Shown piece by piece: positions 16,144-24,678 of a DNA stretch of 43,172 nt (position 1 is its first letter; each line of letters starts with the position of its first letter). Under the pieces are notes generated by a model. That model saw nothing but the letters and a program-made list of their open reading frames with translations. It did no database searches and had not been told where the DNA came from. A program made the translations under genes and the position numbers. The DNA lies in assembly GCA_964591665.1 (NCBI GenBank), contig CAZQCV010000003.1:1-43172 (forward strand), given 5' to 3'. The DNA is from CAZQCV01 sp964591665 (GTDB lineage Bacteria; Patescibacteriota; Minisyncoccia; Phycocordibacterales; UBA9973).

Positions 16144-16689
16144 ATGAAAGGACACCTTCTTGCGTTTATTGATATTGAAACAACGGGACTTGATGTAACA
16201 CGTCATGAGATCATTGAAATTGGTTGTGTCTTGGTTCAACAGGATTGGTCTACAGAAATTCCAACTTTTGTTGTTAAAGATTCTTTTGAGTTTAAGATAC
16301 AGCCACAACATATTGAATATGCAGATAAAACCGCACTAAAGATAAATGGCTATGCAAAAAGTGATTGGAAACATTCTGTTCCTCTCAAAGAAGCTCTGGC
16401 TCAGTTAGCCCAAAAAACACAGGATGCAATCATGGTTGGTCATAACGTCACTTTTGACTTTTTGTTTCTTGATCATGCCTTTAAGGCAACAGGTGTAAAA
16501 AATCTCATGCACTATCATTTGCTCGATACAATCTCAATTGCGTATACAAAACTTCATGAGCGTGATATTCAGAAATATTCACTTTACGTTCTTACAGAGC
16601 AGTTTGGTATAAAAAATGAAAAACAGCACACCGCACTTGCAGATGCGCAAGCGACATTCGAAATCTATAAAAAACTTATGACACTATAA
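16144..16689 (+). CDS. DnaQ-like 3-prime-5-prime exonuclease (DEDDh)
   Basis: A 181-residue exonuclease of the DNA polymerase III epsilon family. Exo I has D10 and E12 (FIDIETTGLD), Exo II has D in GHNVTFDFLFLD, and Exo III has HTALADA, giving the DEDDh set. No polymerase-binding C-terminal extension is evident, so it could be the proofreading subunit or a separate RNase T-like nuclease. It follows mltG by 1 bp and is probably co-transcribed with it. Confidence 0.85.
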   Translation: MKGHLLAFIDIETTGLDVTRHEIIEIGCVLVQQDWSTEIPTFVVKDSFEFKIQPQHIEYADKTALKINGYAKSDWKHSVPLKEALAQLAQKTQDAIMVGHNVTFDFLFLDHAFKATGVKNLMHYHLLDTISIAYTKLHERDIQKYSLYVLTEQFGIKNEKQHTALADAQATFEIYKKLMTL

Positions 16690-16720
16690 AATCTTTTTGT
16701 TTCATGTAAAAGAGTATTTG

Positions 16721-16729
16721 TGCTAGTAT
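16721..16729 (+). promoter_or_regulatory. Extended -10 of the Cys-rich protein gene
   Basis: TGCTAGTAT ends 6 nt before the ATG at 16736, predicting a leaderless transcript. A weak TTCATG (16701-16706) sits 17 bp upstream. Confidence 0.5.
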
Positions 16730-16735
16730 GAACGT

Positions 16736-18457
16736 ATGACGAACCGAAATGTAGTAGAAAACCGAACATGTCAAAACTGCAAGACAGCATTTCCAATTTA
16801 TGATTCAGATGTTGTTTTTTACGATAAAATTGGTGTCCCAAAGCCTACGTTTTGCCCAGAGTGTAGAATGGTGCGACGTATGGTCTGGCGAAATGTTAGG
16901 TCGCTTTATAAGCGTCCGTGTGGACTTTGTAGTAAGACACTTGTGACAATGTATCCAGAAAGTGAAGCCCCTGTGTATTGTGATACTTGTTATTCTGGAG
17001 ATGGTTGGGATCCGTATGCTGTTTCGAGAGATATCGACTGGTCAAAGCCTTTCCTTTTGCAATTGAAAGAGATTTTTAATATCCAACCTAGGATTTTTCA
17101 ATACCGCATAGGAACGGTCGTCAATAGTGATTATGGAAACTCTGTGGTGAATTCAAAAGACGCTTATTTTGCATATTCAGTAATTGATTCAGAACATGTA
17201 GCGTATTCAGAAAATATTGATAAAAGTCGAGATACATTTGACTGTCTCTCTGTCCAGAAACTTGATCAATGTTCATGGAATATAAATAGTGAAGGTAATT
17301 ATAATTGTCATTATGTAATTGATTCAGAAAATTGTATTGATTCGTTTTTTTTGTTTGATTGTGTCAATTGTCAAAACTGTTGCCTAAGTACTAATCAGAG
17401 AAATCAGCAATATGTTTTCAAAAATCAAAAATTGACGAAAGAGGCTTATCAACAAGCACTACAAGAACTTAATCTCAGTACGTTTTCTGGTTTTAGTAAT
17501 GCTCAGAAAGAATATAACAGTTTATGTAAAAATGCTATTCATCGGTATGCCAATATTCTCTCATCTGAAAATGTTTCAGGTGATCTTATTTCAAACTCAA
17601 AAAATATTGATAACTCTTTTGACATAAAAGATGCAGAGCAAATCTCAAATTCATATCGCATTATTAAAGCGAAAGACCTAATGGATTGTTGCTGGTCTCT
17701 TAGTGGAGAACTCTCATATGAATCGCTTTCTCCTTCAGGTAATGCATTTAAGCAAAATTTCTCAGTTCTTTGTCTAGGTTCAAAAGATATGAATTATTCA
17801 CTTTTTTGTAAAAATTGCTCGGATTGTTTTGGCTGTGTTGGGTTAAAAAATGCAAAATATTGTATTTTAAATAAACAATATTCCAAAGAAGAATATTTTG
17901 TATTAATTGAAAAAATCAAAAAACATATGTCTGACGCTCCGTATGTTGATGAATATAATCGTGTATATTCATATGGAGAATTTTTGCCGTATTGTTTTTC
18001 ACCATATGCGTATAACGAAACAGTTGCTCATGATTTTTTTCCTTTAACAAAAGCGGATGCTGAAAGAAGCGGTTACAATTGGAAAGATCGAGAAAAACGT
18101 GATTATGCTATCTCTACTAGTACCGACCAGCTTCCAGATGCGATAGAAGATGTAACTGACGATATTTTAACTCAAACCATAGGCTGTCCCAATAATGGTA
18201 ACGCAGAGTTTCAGTGTACTAGTGCATACAGAATAACTGCTGATGAACTACAATTCTATAAACAAAAAGGCTTACCGCTTCCACGAAAATGTCCGAACTG
18301 TAGACACTATGAACGTCTAGCATATCGAAATCAGAATAAACTCTACACTAGAGGTTGTATGTTTCCAACTTGCGGTAATACCTTTGAAACAACCTATGCA
18401 CCTGATCGAACAGAAAAAGTGTATTGTGAGACATGTTATAAGAGAGAAGTTTTATAG
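16736..18457 (+). CDS. Cys-rich protein with duplicated zinc-ribbon and repeat modules
   Basis: A 573-residue protein with 34 cysteines that I do not recognise as any characterised family. The N-terminal module has Cys 12/15, 40/43, 62/65, 82/85; the C-terminal module repeats the same plan (Cys 484, 494, 519/522, 541/546, 564/567), with the shared run CPxCR, then LYxR, then VYCxTCY. Between them are two solenoid-like halves rich in Asn, Ser and Tyr, each ending in a Cys cluster (209-216 and 358-367) followed by a Lys/Tyr segment (KLTKEAY, QYSKEEY). Several zinc sites are inferred. There is no signal peptide or membrane helix. It lies 5 bp upstream of mnmA. Confidence 0.7.
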   Translation: MTNRNVVENRTCQNCKTAFPIYDSDVVFYDKIGVPKPTFCPECRMVRRMVWRNVRSLYKRPCGLCSKTLVTMYPESEAPVYCDTCYSGDGWDPYAVSRDIDWSKPFLLQLKEIFNIQPRIFQYRIGTVVNSDYGNSVVNSKDAYFAYSVIDSEHVAYSENIDKSRDTFDCLSVQKLDQCSWNINSEGNYNCHYVIDSENCIDSFFLFDCVNCQNCCLSTNQRNQQYVFKNQKLTKEAYQQALQELNLSTFSGFSNAQKEYNSLCKNAIHRYANILSSENVSGDLISNSKNIDNSFDIKDAEQISNSYRIIKAKDLMDCCWSLSGELSYESLSPSGNAFKQNFSVLCLGSKDMNYSLFCKNCSDCFGCVGLKNAKYCILNKQYSKEEYFVLIEKIKKHMSDAPYVDEYNRVYSYGEFLPYCFSPYAYNETVAHDFFPLTKADAERSGYNWKDREKRDYAISTSTDQLPDAIEDVTDDILTQTIGCPNNGNAEFQCTSAYRITADELQFYKQKGLPLPRKCPNCRHYERLAYRNQNKLYTRGCMFPTCGNTFETTYAPDRTEKVYCETCYKREVL

Positions 18458-18462
18458 ATAAT

Positions 18463-19536
18463 ATGGAAAGAAATAATAAAAAGATAGTAGTAGGACTTTC
18501 TGGCGGTGTTGATTCTTCCGTAAGTGCTTTGCTGCTCAAAGAACAATATACCGATGTTACTGGTGCGTTTATTCGTACCTGGCAACCTGATTTCATTGAA
18601 TGCACTTGGAAACAGGATCGGCGTGATGCTATTCGTATAGCTGCAAAACTTGGTATACCGTTTAAAGATGTTGAAGCTGAACAAGCGTATAAAGAAAAAG
18701 TTGCAGAATACATGATCAATGAATACAAGATGGGACGTACACCAAACCCTGATATTTTATGTAATAGAGAAATCAAGTTTGGTGTCTTTTGGAAAGAAAT
18801 TCACGCACTAGGCAAAACACATATCGCTACTGGTCACTATGCACAAAACTTTTTTATAGATGGTGAGTGGCAGTTGCATATGTCAAAAGATGAAGAAAAA
18901 GATCAAACATATTTCTTATGGAAACTGACGCAAGATGATCTTGAGCATATACTTTTTCCTGTTGGTCATTTGGTTAAAAAGCAGGTACGTGCGCTCGCAG
19001 AAAAAGCAGGTTTATCCACTGCAAGCAAAAAAGATAGTCAAGGTGTGTGCATGCTTGGTGATCTCGATATGAAAGATTTTTTAAAGCATTATATTAAAGA
19101 AGTTCCAGGTGCTGTTGTTGATACGTCTGGTCGTGTTGTTGGGAAACATGATGGTGTATGGTTTTTTACCATAGGTGAACGACATGGATTTACTATTGAT
19201 GGCGAATACAGCGAAGAAGGTCCATGGTATGTTGTTAAAAAAGATATTGAAAAAAATATCTTGGTTGTTCGTTCTTCAAAAGAAGTAGTAATAGAAAAAA
19301 AAGAATATATACAGATTGATACGGTAAACTGGATTCCCAAAGATTTACCAAAAATTGGAACAAAAATTTTGTTTCGAACACGATATAGAGAAACACTAAA
19401 ACAGGGAATTATTGTATCTATAGAAAACAATGTATGGAGTATCCAATCTCAAGAGATTCCAGAAACTGCTTGTTCTGGACAATCCTTGGTTATGTATACA
19501 GGTACACAGTGTCTTGGTGGTGGTGTGATAATTTAA
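18463..19536 (+). CDS. mnmA: tRNA-specific 2-thiouridylase MnmA
   Basis: A 357-residue enzyme that adds sulfur to U34 of Glu, Gln and Lys tRNAs. The PP-loop SGGVDS is at residues 13-18, the catalytic cysteines are C100 (PNPDILCN) and C196 (QGVCMLGD), and ATGHYA and the C-terminal FTIGERHG are present. Length is typical (about 360). No partner gene of the sulfur relay is next to it; the rhodanese-like gene at 30116 is a possible sulfur carrier, as an inference only. It is followed by the mgtC promoter. Confidence 0.95.
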   Translation: MERNNKKIVVGLSGGVDSSVSALLLKEQYTDVTGAFIRTWQPDFIECTWKQDRRDAIRIAAKLGIPFKDVEAEQAYKEKVAEYMINEYKMGRTPNPDILCNREIKFGVFWKEIHALGKTHIATGHYAQNFFIDGEWQLHMSKDEEKDQTYFLWKLTQDDLEHILFPVGHLVKKQVRALAEKAGLSTASKKDSQGVCMLGDLDMKDFLKHYIKEVPGAVVDTSGRVVGKHDGVWFFTIGERHGFTIDGEYSEEGPWYVVKKDIEKNILVVRSSKEVVIEKKEYIQIDTVNWIPKDLPKIGTKILFRTRYRETLKQGIIVSIENNVWSIQSQEIPETACSGQSLVMYTGTQCLGGGVII

Positions 19537-19542
19537 AAAAAA

Positions 19543-19551
19543 TGATATACT
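19543..19551 (+). promoter_or_regulatory. Extended -10 of mgtC-alaS
   Basis: TGATATACT ends 8 nt before the ATG at 19560, so the transcript would be nearly leaderless. No -35 match is visible. Confidence 0.6.
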
Positions 19552-19559
19552 AAAATTAT

Positions 19560-20015
19560 ATGACAGACGCAATACTACTCGATACTATTATTCGCATCGG
19601 TCTTGCCGCATTTCTCGGCATGATTATCGGTGTTGAGCGAATCCTCGCGCACAAAACCGCAGGGATGCGTACCTATGCACTTGTTACTATGGGTGCAGCA
19701 CTTTTTGTTGTTGTTTCTCAGCTAATATCTGTTGATTTTTCGCACATTCCAGGTTTTAATCCTTCTCAGATTGCAGCTTCTATCGTATCTGGAGTGGGGT
19801 TTTTAGGCGCGAGTCTTATGATTTGGCGTGACCAAAAACTTACAGGATTGACCTCTGCTTCTGGTCTCTGGGTTTGTGCTGGTATTGGTATGGCTGTTGG
19901 ATATGGATACTTTGAACTCGGAATCGTTGCAACTGTTTTTGTACTCTTTATATTTATTGTACTTTGGTTTCTTGAAGAATGGATTAAAAAGTTAGAAATA
20001 AAACACGAAGAATAG
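19560..20015 (+). CDS. MgtC/SapB family membrane protein
   Basis: A 151-residue inner-membrane protein with four or five hydrophobic helices. The family signature is at the start: GMIIGVERILAHKTAGMRTYALVT, with GVERE-like and AGxRTxxLV parts, and SGVGFLGAS in the middle. The C-terminal cytoplasmic domain of the longer MgtC proteins is missing. In pathogens MgtC helps growth at low magnesium by affecting the F-type ATP synthase; here the role is unknown. It ends 1 bp before alaS. Confidence 0.85.
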   Translation: MTDAILLDTIIRIGLAAFLGMIIGVERILAHKTAGMRTYALVTMGAALFVVVSQLISVDFSHIPGFNPSQIAASIVSGVGFLGASLMIWRDQKLTGLTSASGLWVCAGIGMAVGYGYFELGIVATVFVLFIFIVLWFLEEWIKKLEIKHEE

Positions 20016-20016
20016 T

Positions 20017-21795
20017 ATGCTTTCATCTGCTGAGATTAGAATTAGATTTTTGGAATTTTTTAAAAAACGTGGCCACGCTGTTTTGCCATCTGCTAGTCTT
20101 GTTCCAGAAAACGACCCTTCTGTCCTTTTTAACACCGCAGGCATGCAACCACTCGTACCATACCTTATGGGGCAGAAGCATCCACTGGGAAATCGTCTTG
20201 CAAGTTGCCAGAAATGTGTGCGTACAGGTGATATAGAAGAAGTAGGAAACCATAAGAATCTTACTTTCTTTGAGATGCTCGGCAACTGGTCACTGGGTGA
20301 TTATTTTAAAGAAGATGCTATTAAGTGGAGCTACGAATTTCTTACAAGCAAAGAAGAAGGTCTCGGCCTTGATCCGAAACGTCTCTATATAACCGTGTTT
20401 GAAGGTGATGAAGACGCTCCACGAGATCTTGAAGCAGTTGAAATCTGGAAACAGTATATTCCAGAAAATCGTATCTATTTTTTGCCAAAGAAAAATAACT
20501 GGTGGAGTCCTGGTGATAATGGTCCTTGCGGTCCTGATACGGAGATGTTTTATGATGTAACACCCGACGGTCTCGGTGACATGACACATGAAGAGTACGT
20601 TGCAGCTGATGATGACGGTCGTGTAGTCGAGATCTGGAATGATGTGTTCATGCAGTATGAAAAGCGAGATGGCAAAGTTGTAGGAAAACTCTCACAAAAA
20701 AACGTGGATACTGGTTCGGGTCTTGAACGAGTAACTATGCTCGTGCAAGGAAAAACAAATGTGTACGAGACTGATTTTTTTGATCAAGCTCGTTCAAACT
20801 TAATGATCAGGACAATGGATTATGCACAGCACCCTGATTACGTCCGTTGGTCTCGGATTATTCTTGATCATCTTCGGGCTGCACTCTTTCTTGTTTCTGA
20901 TGGGGTATTTCCTTCAAATAAAGATCAAGGATATGTTCTTCGCAGATTAATACGACGCACTGTTATCTATGTTCAAAAAATGTATAAGAAAACACCGCAT
21001 GATATTATTCTTCCTGTTATTGATTCTTATGCAAATGTGTATGGGCAAACGTACGCAAATATCTTGGATGTAAAAGCAACAGGGTATGAGGTTATCAGAA
21101 ACGAAGTCGAAAAATTCATTAAGACACTTCATAACGGATTGCACGAATTTGAAAAAGGTGTTGATCCTTTTGTTCTCGCTACCACATATGGTTTTCCAAT
21201 TGAACTTACAGAAGAGTTAGCACAAGAGAAAGGCATTGTCATTGATCGTGCAAAGTTTGACGCACAGATGGCAGAACACCAAGCGAAATCTCGTGCAGGT
21301 GCAGAACAAAAATTCAAAGGCGGTCTTGCAAATACTAACGAACAGACCGTTCGTTTGCATACTGCGCACCATTTACTGCTTGCTGCACTACAACAAGTTC
21401 TTGGCAAAGAAGTTCATCAGAAGGGAAGTAATATCACAGAAGAGCGCCTTCGTATCGATTTTAACTTTGATCGCAAACTTACTGATGAAGAGAAATCTCA
21501 GATCGAGTCTATCGTAAATGAAGCCATATCAAAAGACATGCAGGTTGTTCGTCGAGAAATGAGTCTTACTGATGCGCAGACACTCGGTGCAGAAATGGAG
21601 TTTGGTGCAAAATATCCAGATATCGTTTCTGTATATTTTATAGAAGATAAAGACGGTACACATTTTTCAAAAGAATTTTGTGGAGGGCCACATGTTACCC
21701 ATACTGGTGAACTTGGCATATTTAAAATTCAAAAAGAAGAAGCCGTTTCCCAAGGTGTTCGTCGTATCAAAGCTATTCTATTATCACAAAACTAA
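20017..21795 (+). CDS. alaS: Alanyl-tRNA synthetase, C-terminally short
   Basis: A 592-residue class II synthetase that charges tRNA-Ala. The catalytic domain holds FLEFFKKRGH, PSASLVPENDPSVLF, TFFEMLGNWSLGDYFK and DTGSGLERV. The editing domain is present with HTAHH and CGGPHVTHTGE, which should remove mischarged Ser and Gly. The C-Ala dimerisation domain and the coiled-coil that follow in the 876-residue E. coli enzyme are absent, so it stops after editing. Short AlaS proteins are known from Patescibacteria. Starts 1 bp after mgtC. Confidence 0.94.
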   Translation: MLSSAEIRIRFLEFFKKRGHAVLPSASLVPENDPSVLFNTAGMQPLVPYLMGQKHPLGNRLASCQKCVRTGDIEEVGNHKNLTFFEMLGNWSLGDYFKEDAIKWSYEFLTSKEEGLGLDPKRLYITVFEGDEDAPRDLEAVEIWKQYIPENRIYFLPKKNNWWSPGDNGPCGPDTEMFYDVTPDGLGDMTHEEYVAADDDGRVVEIWNDVFMQYEKRDGKVVGKLSQKNVDTGSGLERVTMLVQGKTNVYETDFFDQARSNLMIRTMDYAQHPDYVRWSRIILDHLRAALFLVSDGVFPSNKDQGYVLRRLIRRTVIYVQKMYKKTPHDIILPVIDSYANVYGQTYANILDVKATGYEVIRNEVEKFIKTLHNGLHEFEKGVDPFVLATTYGFPIELTEELAQEKGIVIDRAKFDAQMAEHQAKSRAGAEQKFKGGLANTNEQTVRLHTAHHLLLAALQQVLGKEVHQKGSNITEERLRIDFNFDRKLTDEEKSQIESIVNEAISKDMQVVRREMSLTDAQTLGAEMEFGAKYPDIVSVYFIEDKDGTHFSKEFCGGPHVTHTGELGIFKIQKEEAVSQGVRRIKAILLSQN

Positions 21796-21798
21796 CAT

Positions 21799-22854
21799 AT
21801 GATAAAACAACATAACGCAACAACATATGAAATCTTGATCTCTTTGTACGACGGCAAGGCTGTTGGTAGTGTCGTTGCGTATGGTGGTAGAACAAATGAA
21901 CCTAAAATACTAGAAACTCATGAAAAGACATACGATGCGACTAGACATTCTGATAAGGAATATCTCTCGTATATCTACAAGACATTTTATAAAGAAGTTA
22001 GATCTCTTTTTTCGGTGCATTACAATCATATTGAAGCAATTCGTGTCTATTTGTTTGTTTCATCTGTGTCTCATCTTCCACGTCAAGCTAATATAGAAAA
22101 AAAAGTTCCTTTTACTGTCTCAGAAGAACTTCTATCTACCTTGTTTCAAAATGAAAAAAGTCTTGCAAAAGAGCATCCAACGTTTGCTTCATATTCATAT
22201 GTACCGTTGCCGACCGTCTGTCTTGGTATTGTATGTGATGCAAAAAGAACATATCTTTTTCCTCAGAAAAGCTTCTCGTGTTCTATGGATATTTATACGG
22301 CATATATTCCTGCATGGTATAAAGTACTACTCGAACATACGTTTGGCGAATATGTAAATAAACCAATAGCTCCGCTGCACATTGAAAGTGGTTTTGTCCC
22401 GCTCATCAAAGCGCTCATTGCGCTATTTCCAGATCAATCAGAATTTTCTTTGTTAATTCCTGGGGTTTTTGATGTCGAGTATGTAAGTTTTAGTAAGCAC
22501 TTATTAGATACTCATGCACGTATTGCGCACACACTTCCAGAAATCGTTATGAAGCACGAGAAGGTATACACAAGAATGGTCTCTCCTCGTGATCACAAAG
22601 TATATACTGAAAAGATACGAGAACTTCTTGTAGCTTGCTTTACTCACGATGCACCGTCTACTTTTTTACGTCCGTTGTTTATCATTGGTGATACTCCTTT
22701 TTCTTCAATAACGAAAACTTTATTAGGTGGCACTCAAACTGGCTATCTCCCTATAACCGTTGCTGAGCAAGTTGGGCATATTGCAGTTTCTGACAAAGAT
22801 CGAAAAGATGTATCTTCTATTATTACAAGTATGATTCTTCTTTCACGTAGTTAG
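21799..22854 (+). CDS. Possible PilM/FtsA-like actin-fold protein, divergent
   Basis: A 351-residue soluble protein with no confident family match. The N-terminus alternates strands (ISLYDGKAVGSVVAYGG) much like the first hairpin of an actin-like ATPase, and IIGDTPFSSI near the C-terminus is placed where such proteins have the adenosine motif, but the canonical nucleotide-binding glycines are not convincing. The following gene, 6 bp on, encodes a membrane-anchored baseplate-J-like protein, an arrangement similar to PilM followed by PilN. Actin-like ancestry is an inference. Confidence 0.4.
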   Translation: MIKQHNATTYEILISLYDGKAVGSVVAYGGRTNEPKILETHEKTYDATRHSDKEYLSYIYKTFYKEVRSLFSVHYNHIEAIRVYLFVSSVSHLPRQANIEKKVPFTVSEELLSTLFQNEKSLAKEHPTFASYSYVPLPTVCLGIVCDAKRTYLFPQKSFSCSMDIYTAYIPAWYKVLLEHTFGEYVNKPIAPLHIESGFVPLIKALIALFPDQSEFSLLIPGVFDVEYVSFSKHLLDTHARIAHTLPEIVMKHEKVYTRMVSPRDHKVYTEKIRELLVACFTHDAPSTFLRPLFIIGDTPFSSITKTLLGGTQTGYLPITVAEQVGHIAVSDKDRKDVSSIITSMILLSRS

Positions 22855-22860
22855 ATTTTT

Positions 22861-24177
22861 ATGAAAAAGATGGGTGACATACAACCTAAACGACGCCATG
22901 TATCTGCACAGGCTTCAACACCTGTCGCTGAGGCTGCTTCTCGCGTTTCCATATCATCAAAACCCTATATCCCTGATGATCCCTTACCAAGAAGAGTTCC
23001 TCCTGTATATGAACGAAGAGAATCACGAAATATTCGACCATATCTTTGGGTATTTTTTTCTCTTTGTGTGGGATTAGGAATCTTTTTTTTAATAGAGAAA
23101 TTGGGTACGATTTCTATATCTTTTTCTCCAATTGAAAAAACTGCCACAGTAGACACGATCGTAGCTCTCACGCGAGAAAGTCAAACAGATATGCTCCCGT
23201 ATGAAGTTATGTCTGTTGAAGATTCTTTAGAATACGTTCCAACGACTGAAACATCGGTCAAGGCTGATACACTGACAAAGTTCCAAGGTTCTGTTCGTAT
23301 TTTTAATGCATACACTACAAAACCTATTCTCTTAGAAAAAGGTACCATTCTTGTATCTTCTCAAACGAAAACCACGTTTGTACTCGACAGTACCGTTAGT
23401 GTTCCTGGTTATAAAAAAACGGGATCCACGAGAATCCCTGGATCTGTAGATGCTTCAGTTAGTACTCCTGAGGCTGTTGCACCGATTCCACGCACACCAC
23501 AAGATTTCTCTTTGTCACGATATGCAGCGTTACCAGAAGCCGCTGGTGTTTATGCTCGTTCGATCAATGCACTTACTCCGCGTATAGAACAGGATCCTGG
23601 AGCCATTTTGCGTGCTGATACAGAACAAGAAACAAAACTCAAAACCGAACTCATAGATCGCCTCAAAAAAGAACTTCCCGAAGGATATACCTTCTTTGAG
23701 CCGATAACCTTGTTTGAAAATGTACAGACAGAGCAGGTTTCTTTTGATCCATTGAAACCACAAGAACACAAACAAAAGATATCCGGTAAGATTTCCACAC
23801 TTATCTTTAAGCAATCAGATATCGATACATATCTCATCCGTCGTGGTGAAATGGATGCAACTTTTAAAAAAGAGGATCCTGACGTTACTTTGCAGATAAC
23901 AAAACAAAATATTACAGGAAAAGCTTCCATAAAAGATGTTATTGCTAATGGTAAAGGTGAAATAGAACTTTCCGGAGATTTTCTCATAAAAAAAACATTC
24001 GAACCTTCTTTTCTTTGTGAAAAATTAGCAGCATTACCTCTCAAAGAGCTCACGAGTCTTTCTTCATCAGGTGAACTTCTGGCACCATATGTTAACGACA
24101 TTCAGGTACATATATTTCCACCATGGCTATTTACTAAACCTTCTCTGAAACGTTTCCACTGCGGTTTCTCAAAATAG
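22861..24177 (+). CDS. Membrane-anchored baseplate-J-like protein
   Basis: A 438-residue protein with a long polar N-terminal tail (1-58, rich in Pro and Arg), one transmembrane helix (about 60-82), and an external region. Residues about 130-210 show the pattern seen in phage baseplate J/gp47-like proteins: FQGSVRIFNAYT, then LLEKGTILVSS, TTFVLDSTVSVPGY and a final SVDASV strand. Lys-rich helical and beta segments follow. The family is frequent in Patescibacteria and uncharacterised there. It is coupled to the preceding PilM-like gene, suggesting a membrane or surface assembly. Confidence 0.6.
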   Translation: MKKMGDIQPKRRHVSAQASTPVAEAASRVSISSKPYIPDDPLPRRVPPVYERRESRNIRPYLWVFFSLCVGLGIFFLIEKLGTISISFSPIEKTATVDTIVALTRESQTDMLPYEVMSVEDSLEYVPTTETSVKADTLTKFQGSVRIFNAYTTKPILLEKGTILVSSQTKTTFVLDSTVSVPGYKKTGSTRIPGSVDASVSTPEAVAPIPRTPQDFSLSRYAALPEAAGVYARSINALTPRIEQDPGAILRADTEQETKLKTELIDRLKKELPEGYTFFEPITLFENVQTEQVSFDPLKPQEHKQKISGKISTLIFKQSDIDTYLIRRGEMDATFKKEDPDVTLQITKQNITGKASIKDVIANGKGEIELSGDFLIKKTFEPSFLCEKLAALPLKELTSLSSSGELLAPYVNDIQVHIFPPWLFTKPSLKRFHCGFSK

Positions 24178-24179
24178 TC

Positions 24180-24208
24180 TTGGATCATTTCTCTTTCCGT
24201 GTTATACT
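24180..24208 (+). promoter_or_regulatory. Promoter of the infA ribosomal operon
   Basis: TTGGAT (24180-24185), a 17-bp spacer and TATACT (24203-24208). The leader to the infA ATG is about 9-10 nt. The -35 begins just after the stop of the preceding gene. Confidence 0.8.
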
Positions 24209-24224
24209 TGGAATATAGTTATAT

Positions 24225-24443
24225 ATGTCTACAGATAAAAATCAAACAACTCTTGACGGTGTGGTCACCGAAGCGCTCCCAAGTACACTTTTCCGTGTAC
24301 AATTAAACAATGGTGGACCTGAAATCCTTGCGTACCTTGCTGGCAAAATGCGCATGCATAGAATTAAAGTTCTCGTAGGTGATAAAGTCTCCGTTTTGAT
24401 TGATCCTTACGGTGGGAAAGGGCGCATTACCAAGCGTTTTTAA
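24225..24443 (+). CDS. infA: Translation initiation factor IF-1
   Basis: A 72-residue S1/OB-fold protein that binds the A site of the 30S subunit during initiation. The family run from GVVTEALP to the Arg-rich RITKRF tail is intact, with LAGKMRMHRIKVLVGDKV in the middle. The usual length is 71-72. It is the first gene of the infA-rpmJ-rpsM-rpsK-rpsD-rpoA-rplQ cluster, the standard alpha-operon order. Confidence 0.96.
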   Translation: MSTDKNQTTLDGVVTEALPSTLFRVQLNNGGPEILAYLAGKMRMHRIKVLVGDKVSVLIDPYGGKGRITKRF

Positions 24444-24451
24444 CAGGGTGG

Positions 24452-24489
24452 ATAACCTACCTCTTGCTTTTTTTTGAGATATAGGTTAT
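24452..24489 (+). promoter_or_regulatory. Hairpin in the infA-rpmJ spacer
   Basis: ATAACCTA (24452-24459) pairs with TAGGTTAT (24482-24489) and an inner CTC/GAG (24461-24463, 24476-24478), with eight T in the loop. It is not a classical terminator because the T run is in the loop. It may be a processing or attenuation structure. Confidence 0.4.
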
Positions 24490-24524
24490 ATTTATGGAAG
24501 TATAATAATAAATAGAAACTATAC

Positions 24525-24552
24525 AGTAAGGTACACGCCTTACTTGTATAAT
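24525..24552 (+). promoter_or_regulatory. Inverted repeat plus -10 box upstream of rpmJ
   Basis: AGTAAGG and CCTTACT (24525-24531, 24538-24544) form a 7-bp repeat just before TATAAT (24547-24552), which ends 12 nt before the rpmJ ATG. An internal promoter for the ribosomal genes is likely; the repeat stands where a -35 box would be. Confidence 0.5.
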
Positions 24553-24564
24553 CTTGTAATTTTT

Positions 24565-24675
24565 ATGAAAGTTCGTGCACGAGTTCGAAAAATGTGTGAT
24601 AAATGTAAAGTAGTTCTGCGGAAGCGTCACCTCCGTGTTATTTGCGATAACCCAAAGCATAAGCAAAAACAATAA
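24565..24675 (+). CDS. rpmJ: Ribosomal protein bL36
   Basis: A 36-residue zinc-ribbon protein of the large subunit. Reading from the ATG gives MKVRARVRKMCDKCK, then HLRVICDNPKHKQKQ, with the C-C-C-H zinc ligands of the zinc-binding (C+) form. Length and position between infA and rpsM are standard. It ends 3 bp before rpsM. Confidence 0.95.
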   Translation: MKVRARVRKMCDKCKVVLRKRHLRVICDNPKHKQKQ

Positions 24676-24678
24676 TCT

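Noticed and set aside
23550..24101. 183-codon ORF on the minus strand inside the baseplate-J-like gene
   Set aside because: It has no recognisable domain, is rich in Ser and Cys as expected for an antisense reading, and lies wholly within a better supported gene with a promoter on the other strand.
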